Positions 47,635 to 56,108 of a stretch of 58,430 nt of DNA are shown piece by piece. Position 1 is the stretch's first letter. Each line of letters opens with the position of its first letter. The notes below the pieces were generated by a model. It saw nothing but the letters and a program-made list of their open reading frames with translations, had not been told where the DNA came from and did no database searches. The position numbers and the translations under genes were made by a program. Source of the stretch: SAR324 cluster bacterium JCVI-SC AAA005 (lineage in GTDB: Bacteria > SAR324 > NAC60-12); NCBI GenBank assembly GCA_000224765.2, contig AGAU01000080.1:1-58430 (forward strand), in the 5' to 3' direction.

Positions 47635-48741
47635 CTATTGTATTGCTTCAATCAGTACTCGACGACCATCTTGATGACTCAACAATGCTGCATCCAAAAT
47701 ACGCTGCACATCGGCCCCCGCAGCAAAATCAGGACGGACCGCTTGTCCTATACGGACTCCCTCAATGAAGTCCCCAATCATATGGCCATCCTGCCGGAAA
47801 ACATCTCGATAGGTGTTATGTACTGTATCCCTGCGGGCTTTGCCCCAAATATCATCCGGAATTGGAAGCTCATGGGGTAGTCCCTCACCAACCTGCGCCC
47901 CGTGGACCCGCTGAACTTTGTCCCAATCTGTGACGGAGTAAAGAGTACCCTCGGAACCATGAAACTCCATGTGGTGAGTTTGACCGAATGGAGAATCTTC
48001 GTAGCAGACTGTCGTCGAATGAATCATCCCTTGAGCGCCATTCGCAAACTCAAGCATGACCATAGCGGTATCATCAGTATGGGTGAATAGTTTTCCATCA
48101 GGAGTTGTGTCTGGTCGATCAATAGGCGACCCTAGAAGACAACTAACAGCACTGACAGGACCAATCATCCACTGAGCTAGGTAGATAAAATGAGATCCAA
48201 TATCACCCAGTGCCCCAGATCCTGCTTCCGCAGCGTTCAAACGCCAGGTATACTCCGTTTCCCTTCGGTAGCCAGTGTAGTAACGAAGATTACAGTGATA
48301 AGGTTTCCCAATATAACCTTGATCGATCAACCGCTTCAGATAGCGAGCTGTTGGCATAAAGGAATATGTGAAAGGTACGAGATTGGCTAGCTTGGTTTTC
48401 TGTGCAAGTTGGGTCATCTCGAGAGCTTCAGAATAATTGAGGCCCAAGGGTTTTTCGCAAAGAACTGGGATTCCTTTTTCCAGTGCAGCTATGGTGAAGG
48501 GAGCATGAGTGTCGTTACCTGTTGAAACGATCAGGGCATCTAATTCCATTTCATTGAGCATTTTTTTGAAGTCAACAAAGTGGTTAGGAATCTCCCATCT
48601 TTGTGCAAAATCCTCTGCTCGCTGAGGATTTCTTCCACAAGCTGCAACTACTTCGACATGGGGGTTTCCCTCTAAAGCTGGCAAATACATCGCATCAGCC
48701 CACCAACTTGTTCCAGCAATTCCAACTTTGATTACACTCAT
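47635..48741 (-). CDS. Gfo/Idh/MocA family dehydrogenase (second inositol or sugar dehydrogenase)
   Basis: A 368-residue NAD(P)-dependent oxidoreductase. The ATG at 48741 is chosen because VIKVGIAGTSWWADAM, the nucleotide-binding start, follows at once; the frame is open further upstream but that part runs into the dehydratase gene. The motif CEKPLGLNYSEA near residue 95 holds the catalytic Lys and LGDIGSHFIYLAQWM near 180 the active-site His. It differs clearly from IolG next door and may handle scyllo-inositol, an inositol methyl ether or a sugar. Confidence 0.88.
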   Translation of the reverse strand: MSVIKVGIAGTSWWADAMYLPALEGNPHVEVVAACGRNPQRAEDFAQRWEIPNHFVDFKKMLNEMELDALIVSTGNDTHAPFTIAALEKGIPVLCEKPLGLNYSEALEMTQLAQKTKLANLVPFTYSFMPTARYLKRLIDQGYIGKPYHCNLRYYTGYRRETEYTWRLNAAEAGSGALGDIGSHFIYLAQWMIGPVSAVSCLLGSPIDRPDTTPDGKLFTHTDDTAMVMLEFANGAQGMIHSTTVCYEDSPFGQTHHMEFHGSEGTLYSVTDWDKVQRVHGAQVGEGLPHELPIPDDIWGKARRDTVHNTYRDVFRQDGHMIGDFIEGVRIGQAVRPDFAAGADVQRILDAALLSHQDGRRVLIEAIQ

Positions 48742-48802
48742 TTCTCTTGCGTTCCTATGTAGTAATCGGGGTATTTGAACGACCTTGCTCCAACGACTAA
48801 AT

Positions 48803-50539
48803 TCAAAATATATCTGGTTCTGCTGTCTCACCAGGAGACCCCTGCAGAAACCTAAAATCACAACCCTCATCGGCCTGAGTGACCTGCTCAACGTATAGCG
48901 CAGCATATCCTCTGCGATGTTTCAATGCTGGCGCCTGCCAATCTTGTCGACGTCTCTCTAACTCCATGGGTTCCACCAGCAAATCAAGGCGTCTCTCGAA
49001 TACATCCAGTTCAATTAAATCCCCATCACGCACTAAGCCTAGTGGTCCACCCAACGCTGCTTCTGGAGCCACATGTAAAACGCAAGCACCATAACTAGTT
49101 CCACTCATTCGTGCATCAGAAATTCTCAAAATATCTCCGATTCCTTGTTGCAATAGTTTTTTTGGCACTGGGAGCTGCCCCCACTCAGGCATTCCTGGAG
49201 CGCCCACTGGCCCAGCATTTTGGAGAACAAGTACAGAATCAGCAGTCACTCGTAAATCATCACTGTCTACACGAGCCTTTAGGTCTCGGATGTCTTTGAA
49301 AACTATTGCAGGCCCACAGTGCTTCAGTAGTCTATCTTCAGCAGCCGATGGTTTGATTACCGCACCCTGTGGAGCAAGGGAACCTCGCAGAACTGCTGTA
49401 CCTCCAGCTGGCTTTACTGGATTCTGTAGTGGACGAATGACATCGTCATGATAAATTTCAGCACCTTGTAGGTTTTCTCCTAGAGTTCGGCCATTGATGG
49501 TCTTTGCACCCAACTTTAGTCGATCTTTCAATTGCTGCATCAATGCTCGCAGACCTCCTGCAAAATAGAAATCTTCCATCACGTATTGGCCTGATGGTTT
49601 CACATTAGCAAGCAATGGAATTCCCTGGGAAATTTTATCAAAACGCTCCAGGTCAAGAGTTAGTCCTGCTCTGTGGGCCATCGCCAAAAGATGAATGATT
49701 CCATTTGTGGAGCCTCCGATTGCCATCTGTACTATAATTGCGTTGGCAAAGGAATCATCACTCAAAATATCTGTTGGCTTCAGACCCTCCCAAACTATCT
49801 CCACTGCTCGACGTCCACTCCAGGAAGCCATTCGATTGTGATTGGAATCAACGGCAGGAATTGAGGAAGCTCCAGGCATGCTCAATCCAAGCGCCTCTGC
49901 CAATGACATCATCGTAGCTGCTGTACCCATTGTCATGCAGGTACCTGGTGAGCGGGCAATTCCATCTTCAATTTCTTCCCAACTCTCTGAATCCAATTCC
50001 CCTGCACGGCGCTGATCCCAATATTTCCAAACATCAGTTCCACTACCCAGTGTCTCTCCCCGCCAATTACCACGAAGCATTGCCCCTCCAGGGACATATA
50101 CAAATGGCAAATTCATACTGAGAGCACCCATTAGTACACCGGGAGTGGTTTTGTCACACCCACCTAACAACACAGCCCCATCCACTGGATAGCCCCGTAA
50201 AACCTCTTCTACTTCCATCGCAAGCAGATTACGGTACATCATCGCCGTTGGCTTTAACAATTGCTCACCCAATGAGAGCACTGGCAATTCAACAGCAAAC
50301 CCCCCCGCTTGGTATATTCCCCTCTTAATGTCTTGGACTCTCTGCGGAAAGTGAGTATGGCAGGTGTTCAACTCATTCCAGGGATTGATGATCGCAATCA
50401 CTGGCTTGCCAAGAAACTCATCTCGGTGAAATCCCATTTGCTTTGTGCGTGAACGATGTCCGAAGCTGCGGAGATCATCAGGTGCATACCAACGCGCACT
50501 TCTCAATTCATCTGGGCTTCGTCGATTTGAACTTACCAT
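48803..50539 (-). CDS. Sugar-acid dehydratase of the IlvD/Edd family
   Basis: A 578-residue iron-sulfur dehydratase that turns an aldonic acid into a 2-keto-3-deoxy acid. The cluster ligands are visible: Cys60 in NTCHTHF, Cys128 in GGCDKTTPG and Cys201 in GTCMTMGTA. The N-terminal RSARWYAPDDLRSFGHRSR is typical of the pentonate/hexonate branch (arabinonate, xylonate, fuconate) rather than IlvD itself. It is the first gene of the leftward operon and is not part of the standard inositol route. The substrate is unknown; a sugar acid derived from the inositol or aldose branch is likely. Confidence 0.9.
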   Translation of the reverse strand: MVSSNRRSPDELRSARWYAPDDLRSFGHRSRTKQMGFHRDEFLGKPVIAIINPWNELNTCHTHFPQRVQDIKRGIYQAGGFAVELPVLSLGEQLLKPTAMMYRNLLAMEVEEVLRGYPVDGAVLLGGCDKTTPGVLMGALSMNLPFVYVPGGAMLRGNWRGETLGSGTDVWKYWDQRRAGELDSESWEEIEDGIARSPGTCMTMGTAATMMSLAEALGLSMPGASSIPAVDSNHNRMASWSGRRAVEIVWEGLKPTDILSDDSFANAIIVQMAIGGSTNGIIHLLAMAHRAGLTLDLERFDKISQGIPLLANVKPSGQYVMEDFYFAGGLRALMQQLKDRLKLGAKTINGRTLGENLQGAEIYHDDVIRPLQNPVKPAGGTAVLRGSLAPQGAVIKPSAAEDRLLKHCGPAIVFKDIRDLKARVDSDDLRVTADSVLVLQNAGPVGAPGMPEWGQLPVPKKLLQQGIGDILRISDARMSGTSYGACVLHVAPEAALGGPLGLVRDGDLIELDVFERRLDLLVEPMELERRRQDWQAPALKHRRGYAALYVEQVTQADEGCDFRFLQGSPGETAEPDIF

Positions 50540-50575
50540 TAGAAAAAACCGAATAGGAGTTTAGCGAGAATATTT

Positions 50576-50587
50576 GAATTTTAATTC
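50576..50587. promoter_or_regulatory. Candidate operator for the leftward operon (GAA-N6-TTC)
   Basis: GAA-TTTTAA-TTC sits about 20 bases past the -10 box of the leftward promoter, inside a wider inverted repeat GAGAAT-N12-ATTCTC (50566-50589). The spacing equals that of similar dyads at the other iol promoters of this window, so a common regulator (the RpiR-type protein at 57106-58041) is the likely binder. Confidence 0.4.
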
Positions 50588-50607
50588 TCTAGGAATTTAG
50601 TTCGCCA

Positions 50608-50636
50608 AATATATTTGACTTGTTCTCCAATGGCAA
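50608..50636 (-). promoter_or_regulatory. Sigma-70 promoter of the leftward inositol-region operon
   Basis: On the minus strand TTGCCA (50636-50631), a 17-base spacer and TATATT (50613-50608) give 5/6 matches in each box. It overlaps the plus-strand promoter so that the two -35 boxes lie within each other's spacers. Transcription would start near 50601, about 60 bases before the dehydratase ATG. Confidence 0.6.
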
Positions 50637-50643
50637 ATAAATT
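50615..50643 (+). promoter_or_regulatory. Sigma-70 promoter of iolC
   Basis: TTGACT (50615-50620), a 17-base spacer and TAAATT (50638-50643) match 5/6 and 4/6. Start of transcription would be near 50650, giving a leader of about 140 bases before iolC. It faces and overlaps the leftward promoter, so both cannot be bound by polymerase at once. Confidence 0.5.
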
Positions 50644-50659
50644 CAAAAAATTAATTTTG

Positions 50660-50674
50660 AGAAAAAATTTTCCA
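50660..50674. promoter_or_regulatory. Candidate operator for iolC (AGAA-N6-TTCCA)
   Basis: AGAA-AAAATT-TTCCA lies just past the predicted start of iolC transcription. It differs by one base from the GGAA-N6-TTCCA form I recall for alphaproteobacterial IolR sites. Flanking it is a longer inverted repeat TTGAGAA-N19-TTCTCAA (50657-50689). A repressor here would block elongation or open-complex formation. Confidence 0.42.
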
Positions 50675-50791
50675 AAACATTATTCTCAATTAGTTTGAGG
50701 TAGTCATTCGCTAGCTTTCTTGTCCTCCTAGGAAGTTGTGTTGCTGACCTACCTTGAATTCACTTCTTCCTCTGAAAAAAATCACTAAAAC

Positions 50792-52717
50792 ATGTCCAAT
50801 TTCAATCGACAAATGGACTCCAGCCGTCCATTTGATATTGTTTGTATGGGCCGTGTAGCCGTTGACCTCTATGCTGAACAAATACATAGCCCTCTTGAAG
50901 ATGCCCAAAGCTTCCGAAGGTACTTAGGTGGTTGTGCAGGGAACATCGCTGTTGGCACCTCACGTCTTGGATTGAAATCGGCGATGTTTTCCTGCACTGG
51001 TACTGACGCCATGGGGAAATTCCTTCGTCAGCAACTTCACCACGAAGGAGTAGACACTACCCTTCTACGTGACACATCTGATCATTTGACAGCTCTCGTT
51101 CTTTTGGGAGTCAGCCCACCTGATCGCTTCCCACTCATCTTCTACAGAGAAAACTGCGCAGACATGCAGATACTCCCTGATGATGCTGATCCTTGCTTCC
51201 TGAAAAAATGCAAGGCACTACTTCTCACAGGTACTGGGCTTTCTAGTCCATCCATGAAGCAAGCTACCCTAGCCGCCATCAAGACTGCTAAGGAACAAGG
51301 CTGTGCTGTGGTTCTCGACATTGACTATCGACCTGTTCTATGGGGATTGACCGCAGCTGGTGACGGCGAATCACGTTTTGTTGCGTCTGAAACTGTCACA
51401 AGAGAATTGCAACCGTTGATCAAGGATTTGGATCTGATCATCGGTACTGAAGAAGAGGTAATGATCGTCGGTGGCTCTGAGACCTTGGAAGATGCCCTGC
51501 AAGTAATCCGTGATTCTTCACGAGCTACCGTGGTACTGAAGCGTGGAGAAAAGGGTTGTGAAGTGTTTGAATCTGGTAGTCAGCAAAGTCGAACTGCCAG
51601 ACCATTTCCCATCAAAGTGCTGAATGTTCTTGGAGCCGGAGATGCCTTTGCCTCTGGATTTTTGCGTGGATGGTTACGGGGTGAATCACTGGAAACATGC
51701 GCACTTTGGGGCAACGCTAACGGTGCGCTGACTGTCACTCGGCATGGTTGTGCTCCTTCGATGGCTTCTTTTGAGGAATTACAATACCTGATTGACAATT
51801 TTGATGCAGATCCAAACATTCTAATAGACCCACAATTGTTGCGTCTTCATCAACGAACAATTCTTGGGAAACCAAGAAATTTTCCATTGCAAGTGCTGGC
51901 TTTTGATCATCGCACCCAATTTGAAGATTCCTGTAAGCAGCACAATCAGCCAACCAGCAAAATTGGTGAATTCAAAAGATTGGTGTTTGAGGGATTCAAA
52001 AAAGTGGCTGCAGAACAAACATCACTCCCTCTTGCGCTACTTGTTGATCCAGAATATGGAGCTGATATTTTGCAGGATTCAGCCTACGCATCTTATTCGG
52101 TGGGAGCCCCAATTGAGCAAGCAGGCTCTTTTCCGGTTGAGTGGCTCTGTGGGGAAGAGTTGCATGAGCACCTCGTTGGGCGCCCATCCGAATGGTTTAT
52201 TAAGGTTCTTTGGTACTTCCATCCTGCTCTTGATGCCACAAAAAAACTGCGACAACTCGACCAATTGAAAAGACTGGAAACGATCTGTCAATTGCTTGAT
52301 CGACGCTTGATGGTGGAGTTGATTCTTTCATCAAACCTTTCGCAAGATGGAGAGGCGCAGGCAGCTGCAATTGAAGAAGTTTATGAAGCCCAAATTACAC
52401 CTTTTTGGTGGAAGATGATGGCCCTTGATGATCAAGCCGAGTGGCATAAAGTCACGAATGCCCTTGATCGACACGATGCCGAAGCTGGGGTAATTGTTCT
52501 AGGGAAAAACGCTCCCCTAGAAACTTTCCCCAGCTGGTTCAAAATCATGAGATCCACTCCACATACTTGTGGATTTGCCATTGGGCGCTCCATCTTCTGG
52601 GGACCCTGGGAAAGCTACATCAATGGCTCCTTGACCTCTGCGCAGATCCCCTCCATTATCGAAAAGAATTACAAAACTATTCTCAGGATGTGGGAAGAAG
52701 CCTCGCCTACTTCTTAA
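50792..52717 (+). CDS. iolC: 5-dehydro-2-deoxygluconokinase fused to a DUF2090 aldolase-like domain
   Basis: A 641-residue fusion. Residues about 1-330 are a PfkB kinase: FDIVCMGRVAVDLYAEQI, YLGGCAGNIAVGTSRLG near 45 and the catalytic Asp in NVLGAGDAFASGFLRGW near 285. Residues about 335-641 are a DUF2090 domain (LQVLAFDHRTQFED near 363; LLVDPEYGADIL near 415), a class of TIM-barrel related to the IolJ-type aldolase. Such IolC-DUF2090 fusions are known in proteobacteria and may carry out both phosphorylation and cleavage of 2-deoxy-5-keto-gluconate. An ATG 7 codons later is an alternative start. Confidence 0.93.
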   Translation: MSNFNRQMDSSRPFDIVCMGRVAVDLYAEQIHSPLEDAQSFRRYLGGCAGNIAVGTSRLGLKSAMFSCTGTDAMGKFLRQQLHHEGVDTTLLRDTSDHLTALVLLGVSPPDRFPLIFYRENCADMQILPDDADPCFLKKCKALLLTGTGLSSPSMKQATLAAIKTAKEQGCAVVLDIDYRPVLWGLTAAGDGESRFVASETVTRELQPLIKDLDLIIGTEEEVMIVGGSETLEDALQVIRDSSRATVVLKRGEKGCEVFESGSQQSRTARPFPIKVLNVLGAGDAFASGFLRGWLRGESLETCALWGNANGALTVTRHGCAPSMASFEELQYLIDNFDADPNILIDPQLLRLHQRTILGKPRNFPLQVLAFDHRTQFEDSCKQHNQPTSKIGEFKRLVFEGFKKVAAEQTSLPLALLVDPEYGADILQDSAYASYSVGAPIEQAGSFPVEWLCGEELHEHLVGRPSEWFIKVLWYFHPALDATKKLRQLDQLKRLETICQLLDRRLMVELILSSNLSQDGEAQAAAIEEVYEAQITPFWWKMMALDDQAEWHKVTNALDRHDAEAGVIVLGKNAPLETFPSWFKIMRSTPHTCGFAIGRSIFWGPWESYINGSLTSAQIPSIIEKNYKTILRMWEEASPTS

Positions 52718-52774
52718 TCAGAATTTAAGGTAATAAATTGGCACGTCCAAGCCACCTCAATGAATTAGAGGAAT

Positions 52775-53578
52775 ATGTCCACTTTACTCAGCCGCCATCA
52801 GGAACCTGACAACACCGGATTAGTTCAAAGCATCACTCCAGAACGCGCCCAGTGGAAACACGTGGGCTTTGATGTCTACCACCTACATCAGGGGCAATCC
52901 TTACAGCAAGTAACAGGAGATCAGGAGGTCTGTCTCGTACTGGTTACAGGACGAGCTGACATCAACACTAAAAAGGAGGATTGGAAAGACCTTGGAGACA
53001 GAATGAGCGTCTTTGAGGACAAGGCCCCTCACGCAGTGTATATACCTCACTCCAATGAGTTCACTATAACAGCAACCACAAATCTCGAAATCGCAGTGTG
53101 TCGCGCTCCGGGATTTGGTGACCATGCTGCACGCTTAATTCCACCAGAATCCATGGGTCGTGAGACACGTGGCCAAGGTACCAACACAAGGCACGTCTGC
53201 AATATTCTACCTCAGACGGAACCTGCTGATAGCCTATTGGTTGTTGAAGTGATCACTCCCAATGGCTCCTGGTCAAGTTACCCACCACACAAACACGACA
53301 CTGACAACATGCCCAGTGAATCACAACTGGAAGAAATTTATTATCATCGACTGCAGCCATCTCAGGGGTTCGCTTTCCAGAGAGTCTACACAGATGATCG
53401 ATCACTGGATGAGACAATGGTTGTTCATGATGGGGATGTGGTGATGGTTCCTCGTGGCTACCATCCAGCAGGAGCTCCTCACGGTTACGATCTTTATTAC
53501 CTGAACGTCATGGCAGGTCCGAGCCGTGTCTGGAAATTCAAGAATGACCCTGCCCACGAATGGATTGTTCAACTGTGA
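52775..53578 (+). CDS. iolB: 5-deoxy-glucuronate isomerase
   Basis: A 267-residue bicupin isomerase that converts 5-deoxy-glucuronate to 2-deoxy-5-keto-gluconate. The metal-binding cupin region is clear: SYPPHKHDTDNMPSESQLEE near residue 168, then YYHRLQPSQGFAFQRVYTDD and VMVPRGYHPAGAPHGYDLYY near 225. Length is as usual. A GAGGAA site precedes the ATG, 57 bases after iolC and 36 before iolA. It supplies the substrate of IolC in the same operon. Confidence 0.95.
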   Translation: MSTLLSRHQEPDNTGLVQSITPERAQWKHVGFDVYHLHQGQSLQQVTGDQEVCLVLVTGRADINTKKEDWKDLGDRMSVFEDKAPHAVYIPHSNEFTITATTNLEIAVCRAPGFGDHAARLIPPESMGRETRGQGTNTRHVCNILPQTEPADSLLVVEVITPNGSWSSYPPHKHDTDNMPSESQLEEIYYHRLQPSQGFAFQRVYTDDRSLDETMVVHDGDVVMVPRGYHPAGAPHGYDLYYLNVMAGPSRVWKFKNDPAHEWIVQL

Positions 53579-53614
53579 GTATCATCCACCAATTGAATTG
53601 AGAGTAGATAAAAA

Positions 53615-55114
53615 ATGTCTGTAAAACTGATCCAAAACTTCATTGCTGGAAAACTTTGTCATCCAGCAAACGCTGACAAGCTATCTGTGACCAATCCTGC
53701 TACTGGAGAAATTACAGGAGAAGTCGCACTTTCCAGTGCTGCTGAAGTTGACCAGGCAGTGCAAGCTGCAAAAACAGCTATTGTTAAATGGGCGACGACT
53801 CCTCCACTACGACGAGCCCGAGTGATGTTCCGCTTTTTGGAGTTGCTTCAGCAAAATCACAATAGACTGGCTGAAGCAATTACTAAAGAGCATGGAAAAA
53901 CCTTTGAAGATGCAAAAGGAGAAGTTCAGAGAGGAATTGAGGTAGTGGAATTTGCCTGTGGTGTACCTCATCTACTGAAGGGCACATTCAGTGAGCAGGT
54001 AGCCAATGCGGTCGATGCTTACTCATTTAGGCAACCGTTGGGAGTCGTTGCCGGTATTACGCCCTTCAACTTCCCGGTCATGGTGCCAATGTGGATGTAT
54101 CCTATGGCAATTGCCTGCGGGAATTCCTTCGTCTTAAAACCCTCTGAAAAAGACCCAAGTGCCTCCTTATTAATGGCAGAATTACTACAGCAAGCAGAGT
54201 TGCCGGATGGGGTCTTCAATGTCGTGCAAGGTGGCCGTGAGGCAGTAGAGGCATTGTTGGATCATCCAGATATCGCTGCGATCAGCTTTGTCGGTTCAAC
54301 GCCAATTGCCAGACTAATTTATCAGCGTGGTACGGCTCATGACAAAAGAGTTCAGGCTCTTGGGGGTGCCAAGAATCATATGATCATCATGCCAGATGCA
54401 GATCTTGATCAAGCAGCCAGTGCTTTGATGGGTGCCGGTTATGGGAGTGCAGGTGAGCGCTGTATGGCGATCTCCGTAGCTGTGCCAGTTGGGGAAGAAA
54501 CGGCAAACGCACTGATAGATCGACTAATTCCCCAAGTCAAAACTCTCAAAATTGGTAACGGCATGGAACCAGGCTTGGATATGGGTCCTCTAGTTACCCG
54601 TGCGCATCGAGACAAGGTTTCTGCATACGTGGACAGTGGAGTGGAGCAAGGTGCACGACTTCTAGTGGACGGTCGAAGCTACATGGTGCCAGGCCACGAA
54701 AATGGATTTTTCATCGGAGGCTGCCTGTTTGATAAAGTCACCCCTGAGATGGAGATTTACAAGAACGAAATTTTTGGCCCTGTTCTGTCGATAGTGCGAG
54801 TCCCAACCTATGAAGCCGCAATGCAATTAGTTCACAACAATCCTTACGGAAATGGCATCGCAATCTTCACACGCGATGGTGATACAGCTCGCGATTTTGT
54901 AAGCAAGATTGAGGTAGGCATGGTAGGTGTGAACGTCCCAATCCCGGTACCAGTCGCCTTCCACAGCTTTGGTGGATGGAAAAAATCTTTGTTCGGTGAT
55001 CATGATATTTATGGTCCTGAATCCATCAACTTCTACACCCGACTAAAAGCTGTCACTTCCAGATGGCCAACAGGAATCAAGGAAGGTGCGAAATTCAACT
55101 TTCCTACGCTCTAA
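53615..55114 (+). CDS. iolA: Malonate-semialdehyde / methylmalonate-semialdehyde dehydrogenase (acylating)
   Basis: A 499-residue CoA-acylating aldehyde dehydrogenase that turns malonic semialdehyde into acetyl-CoA and CO2, the final inositol step; it can also serve valine breakdown (mmsA). It has the N-terminal NFIAGKLCHPANADKLSVTN, GITPFNFPVMVPMWMYPMAI near residue 147, FVGSTPIARLIYQRG near 229, ALGGAKNHMIIMPDAD near 249 and the catalytic Cys in GSAGERCMAISVAV near 285. It ends the iolC-iolB-iolA group; a 200-base gap with a new promoter follows. Confidence 0.95.
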   Translation: MSVKLIQNFIAGKLCHPANADKLSVTNPATGEITGEVALSSAAEVDQAVQAAKTAIVKWATTPPLRRARVMFRFLELLQQNHNRLAEAITKEHGKTFEDAKGEVQRGIEVVEFACGVPHLLKGTFSEQVANAVDAYSFRQPLGVVAGITPFNFPVMVPMWMYPMAIACGNSFVLKPSEKDPSASLLMAELLQQAELPDGVFNVVQGGREAVEALLDHPDIAAISFVGSTPIARLIYQRGTAHDKRVQALGGAKNHMIIMPDADLDQAASALMGAGYGSAGERCMAISVAVPVGEETANALIDRLIPQVKTLKIGNGMEPGLDMGPLVTRAHRDKVSAYVDSGVEQGARLLVDGRSYMVPGHENGFFIGGCLFDKVTPEMEIYKNEIFGPVLSIVRVPTYEAAMQLVHNNPYGNGIAIFTRDGDTARDFVSKIEVGMVGVNVPIPVPVAFHSFGGWKKSLFGDHDIYGPESINFYTRLKAVTSRWPTGIKEGAKFNFPTL

Positions 55115-55200
55115 ATTTAGAACTGGTTAAGCCAAGGAGTCGTTCAGAAAAGAACTATTAACTCAAAAATCCTGAAAATTAGTTCTGAAATTTAAAAATT

Positions 55201-55248
55201 GGAAATTAATTTTCAAAAACCTTGTTCTCTATCAATTTAGCCTATAAT
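55201..55248 (+). promoter_or_regulatory. Promoter and candidate operator of the HpcH aldolase gene
   Basis: A perfect -10 box TATAAT lies at 55243-55248, with only a weak -35 before it (CCTTGT at the 17-base spacing). Upstream, GGAA-ATTAAT-TTTCA (55201-55215) differs by one base from GGAA-N6-TTCCA and forms the core of a near-perfect 18-base palindrome (55199-55216). A second dyad GAA-AATTAG-TTC is at 55174-55185. A weak -35 with nearby dyads suits a regulated promoter. Confidence 0.45.
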
Positions 55249-55314
55249 TTAGTGTCGAACAGTTTTTCATCTGATCAGCCTAGCTCTCTATAATAATCCA
55301 GAAATTGAGGCCCA

Positions 55315-56106
55315 ATGCGTCCAAATCCACTGATCAAACTGCTTAATGAAGACCGCGCCATCGTTAATGGATGGCTGGCGATTCCTAATTCTTTCTCCGC
55401 AGAGGTGATGGCTCACCAAGGATGGGATTCGCTGACGGTGGACATGCAACATGGTATTTCCGACTATCAGAATGCAGTGACAATGTTCCAAGCAATCTGC
55501 ACTACAAGCACTGCTCCGTTGACCCGCGTACCCTGGTTAGAAGAGGGGATCGTCATGCGCATGCTAGACGCCGGGGCCTACGGAGTGATTTGTCCAATGA
55601 TAAACAAAGCGTCTGATGCAGAGCGCTTTGTTCAAGCTTGTTATTATCCTCCCTTTGGACAACGCAGCTTTGGACCAATCAGGGCACTCTTCAGTTTGGG
55701 AGCAGACTATCCATCTCACGCCAATGATGAAATTCTTCCAATCGCTATGATTGAAACGAAGGAGGCACTGGATAACCTAGATGACATTCTAAAGGTAGAA
55801 GGCATCCGCATGATCTACCTTGGGCCTTCAGACTTAGGGAACTCTCTCGGAAGAGTCCCAACTTTCGACCAAGAAGACCCTATCGTTCTGGAAGCGATAG
55901 ATATGATTCTTCGAAAAGCCACAGAGCACGGTGTTGCAGCTGGAATTCACAACGGGACACCGGAGTATGCTCTACGAATGATTGAAAAAGGATTTCGATT
56001 CGTGACGATCGCATCAGATTCCCGTTTGATGGCTAGTGCTGCGCAAGGTGTTTTGACCAAGATGCGCTTAGACATGTCTCAATCACCTAGCTCCAGTTCC
56101 TACTAA
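55315..56106 (+). CDS. HpcH/HpaI-family aldolase
   Basis: A 263-residue class II pyruvate-type aldolase, related to 2,4-dihydroxyhept-2-enedioate and 2-keto-3-deoxy-L-rhamnonate aldolases. Landmarks are NGWLAIPNSFSAEVMAHQGW near residue 18, SLTVDMQHGISDYQN near 38 with the base His, the Glu/Arg set in AMIETKEALDNLDDIL near 142, and YLGPSDLGNSLG near 164 with the metal Asp. A GAGG site precedes the ATG. It starts a two-gene unit with the following dehydrogenase. It likely cleaves the keto-deoxy acid made by the dehydratase or a product of the inositol route. Confidence 0.88.
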   Translation: MRPNPLIKLLNEDRAIVNGWLAIPNSFSAEVMAHQGWDSLTVDMQHGISDYQNAVTMFQAICTTSTAPLTRVPWLEEGIVMRMLDAGAYGVICPMINKASDAERFVQACYYPPFGQRSFGPIRALFSLGADYPSHANDEILPIAMIETKEALDNLDDILKVEGIRMIYLGPSDLGNSLGRVPTFDQEDPIVLEAIDMILRKATEHGVAAGIHNGTPEYALRMIEKGFRFVTIASDSRLMASAAQGVLTKMRLDMSQSPSSSSY

Positions 56107-56108
56107 TC

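Noticed and set aside
48742..48906. Upstream extension of the second Gfo/Idh/MocA gene into the dehydratase gene
   Set aside because: The extra 55 residues precede the nucleotide-binding loop and overlap the end of the conserved dehydratase frame; the ATG at 48741 gives a normal N-terminus.
51864..52268. 134-codon alternative frame inside iolC
   Set aside because: It lies inside the DUF2090 domain, which is conserved in the main frame; the alternative shows no domain.
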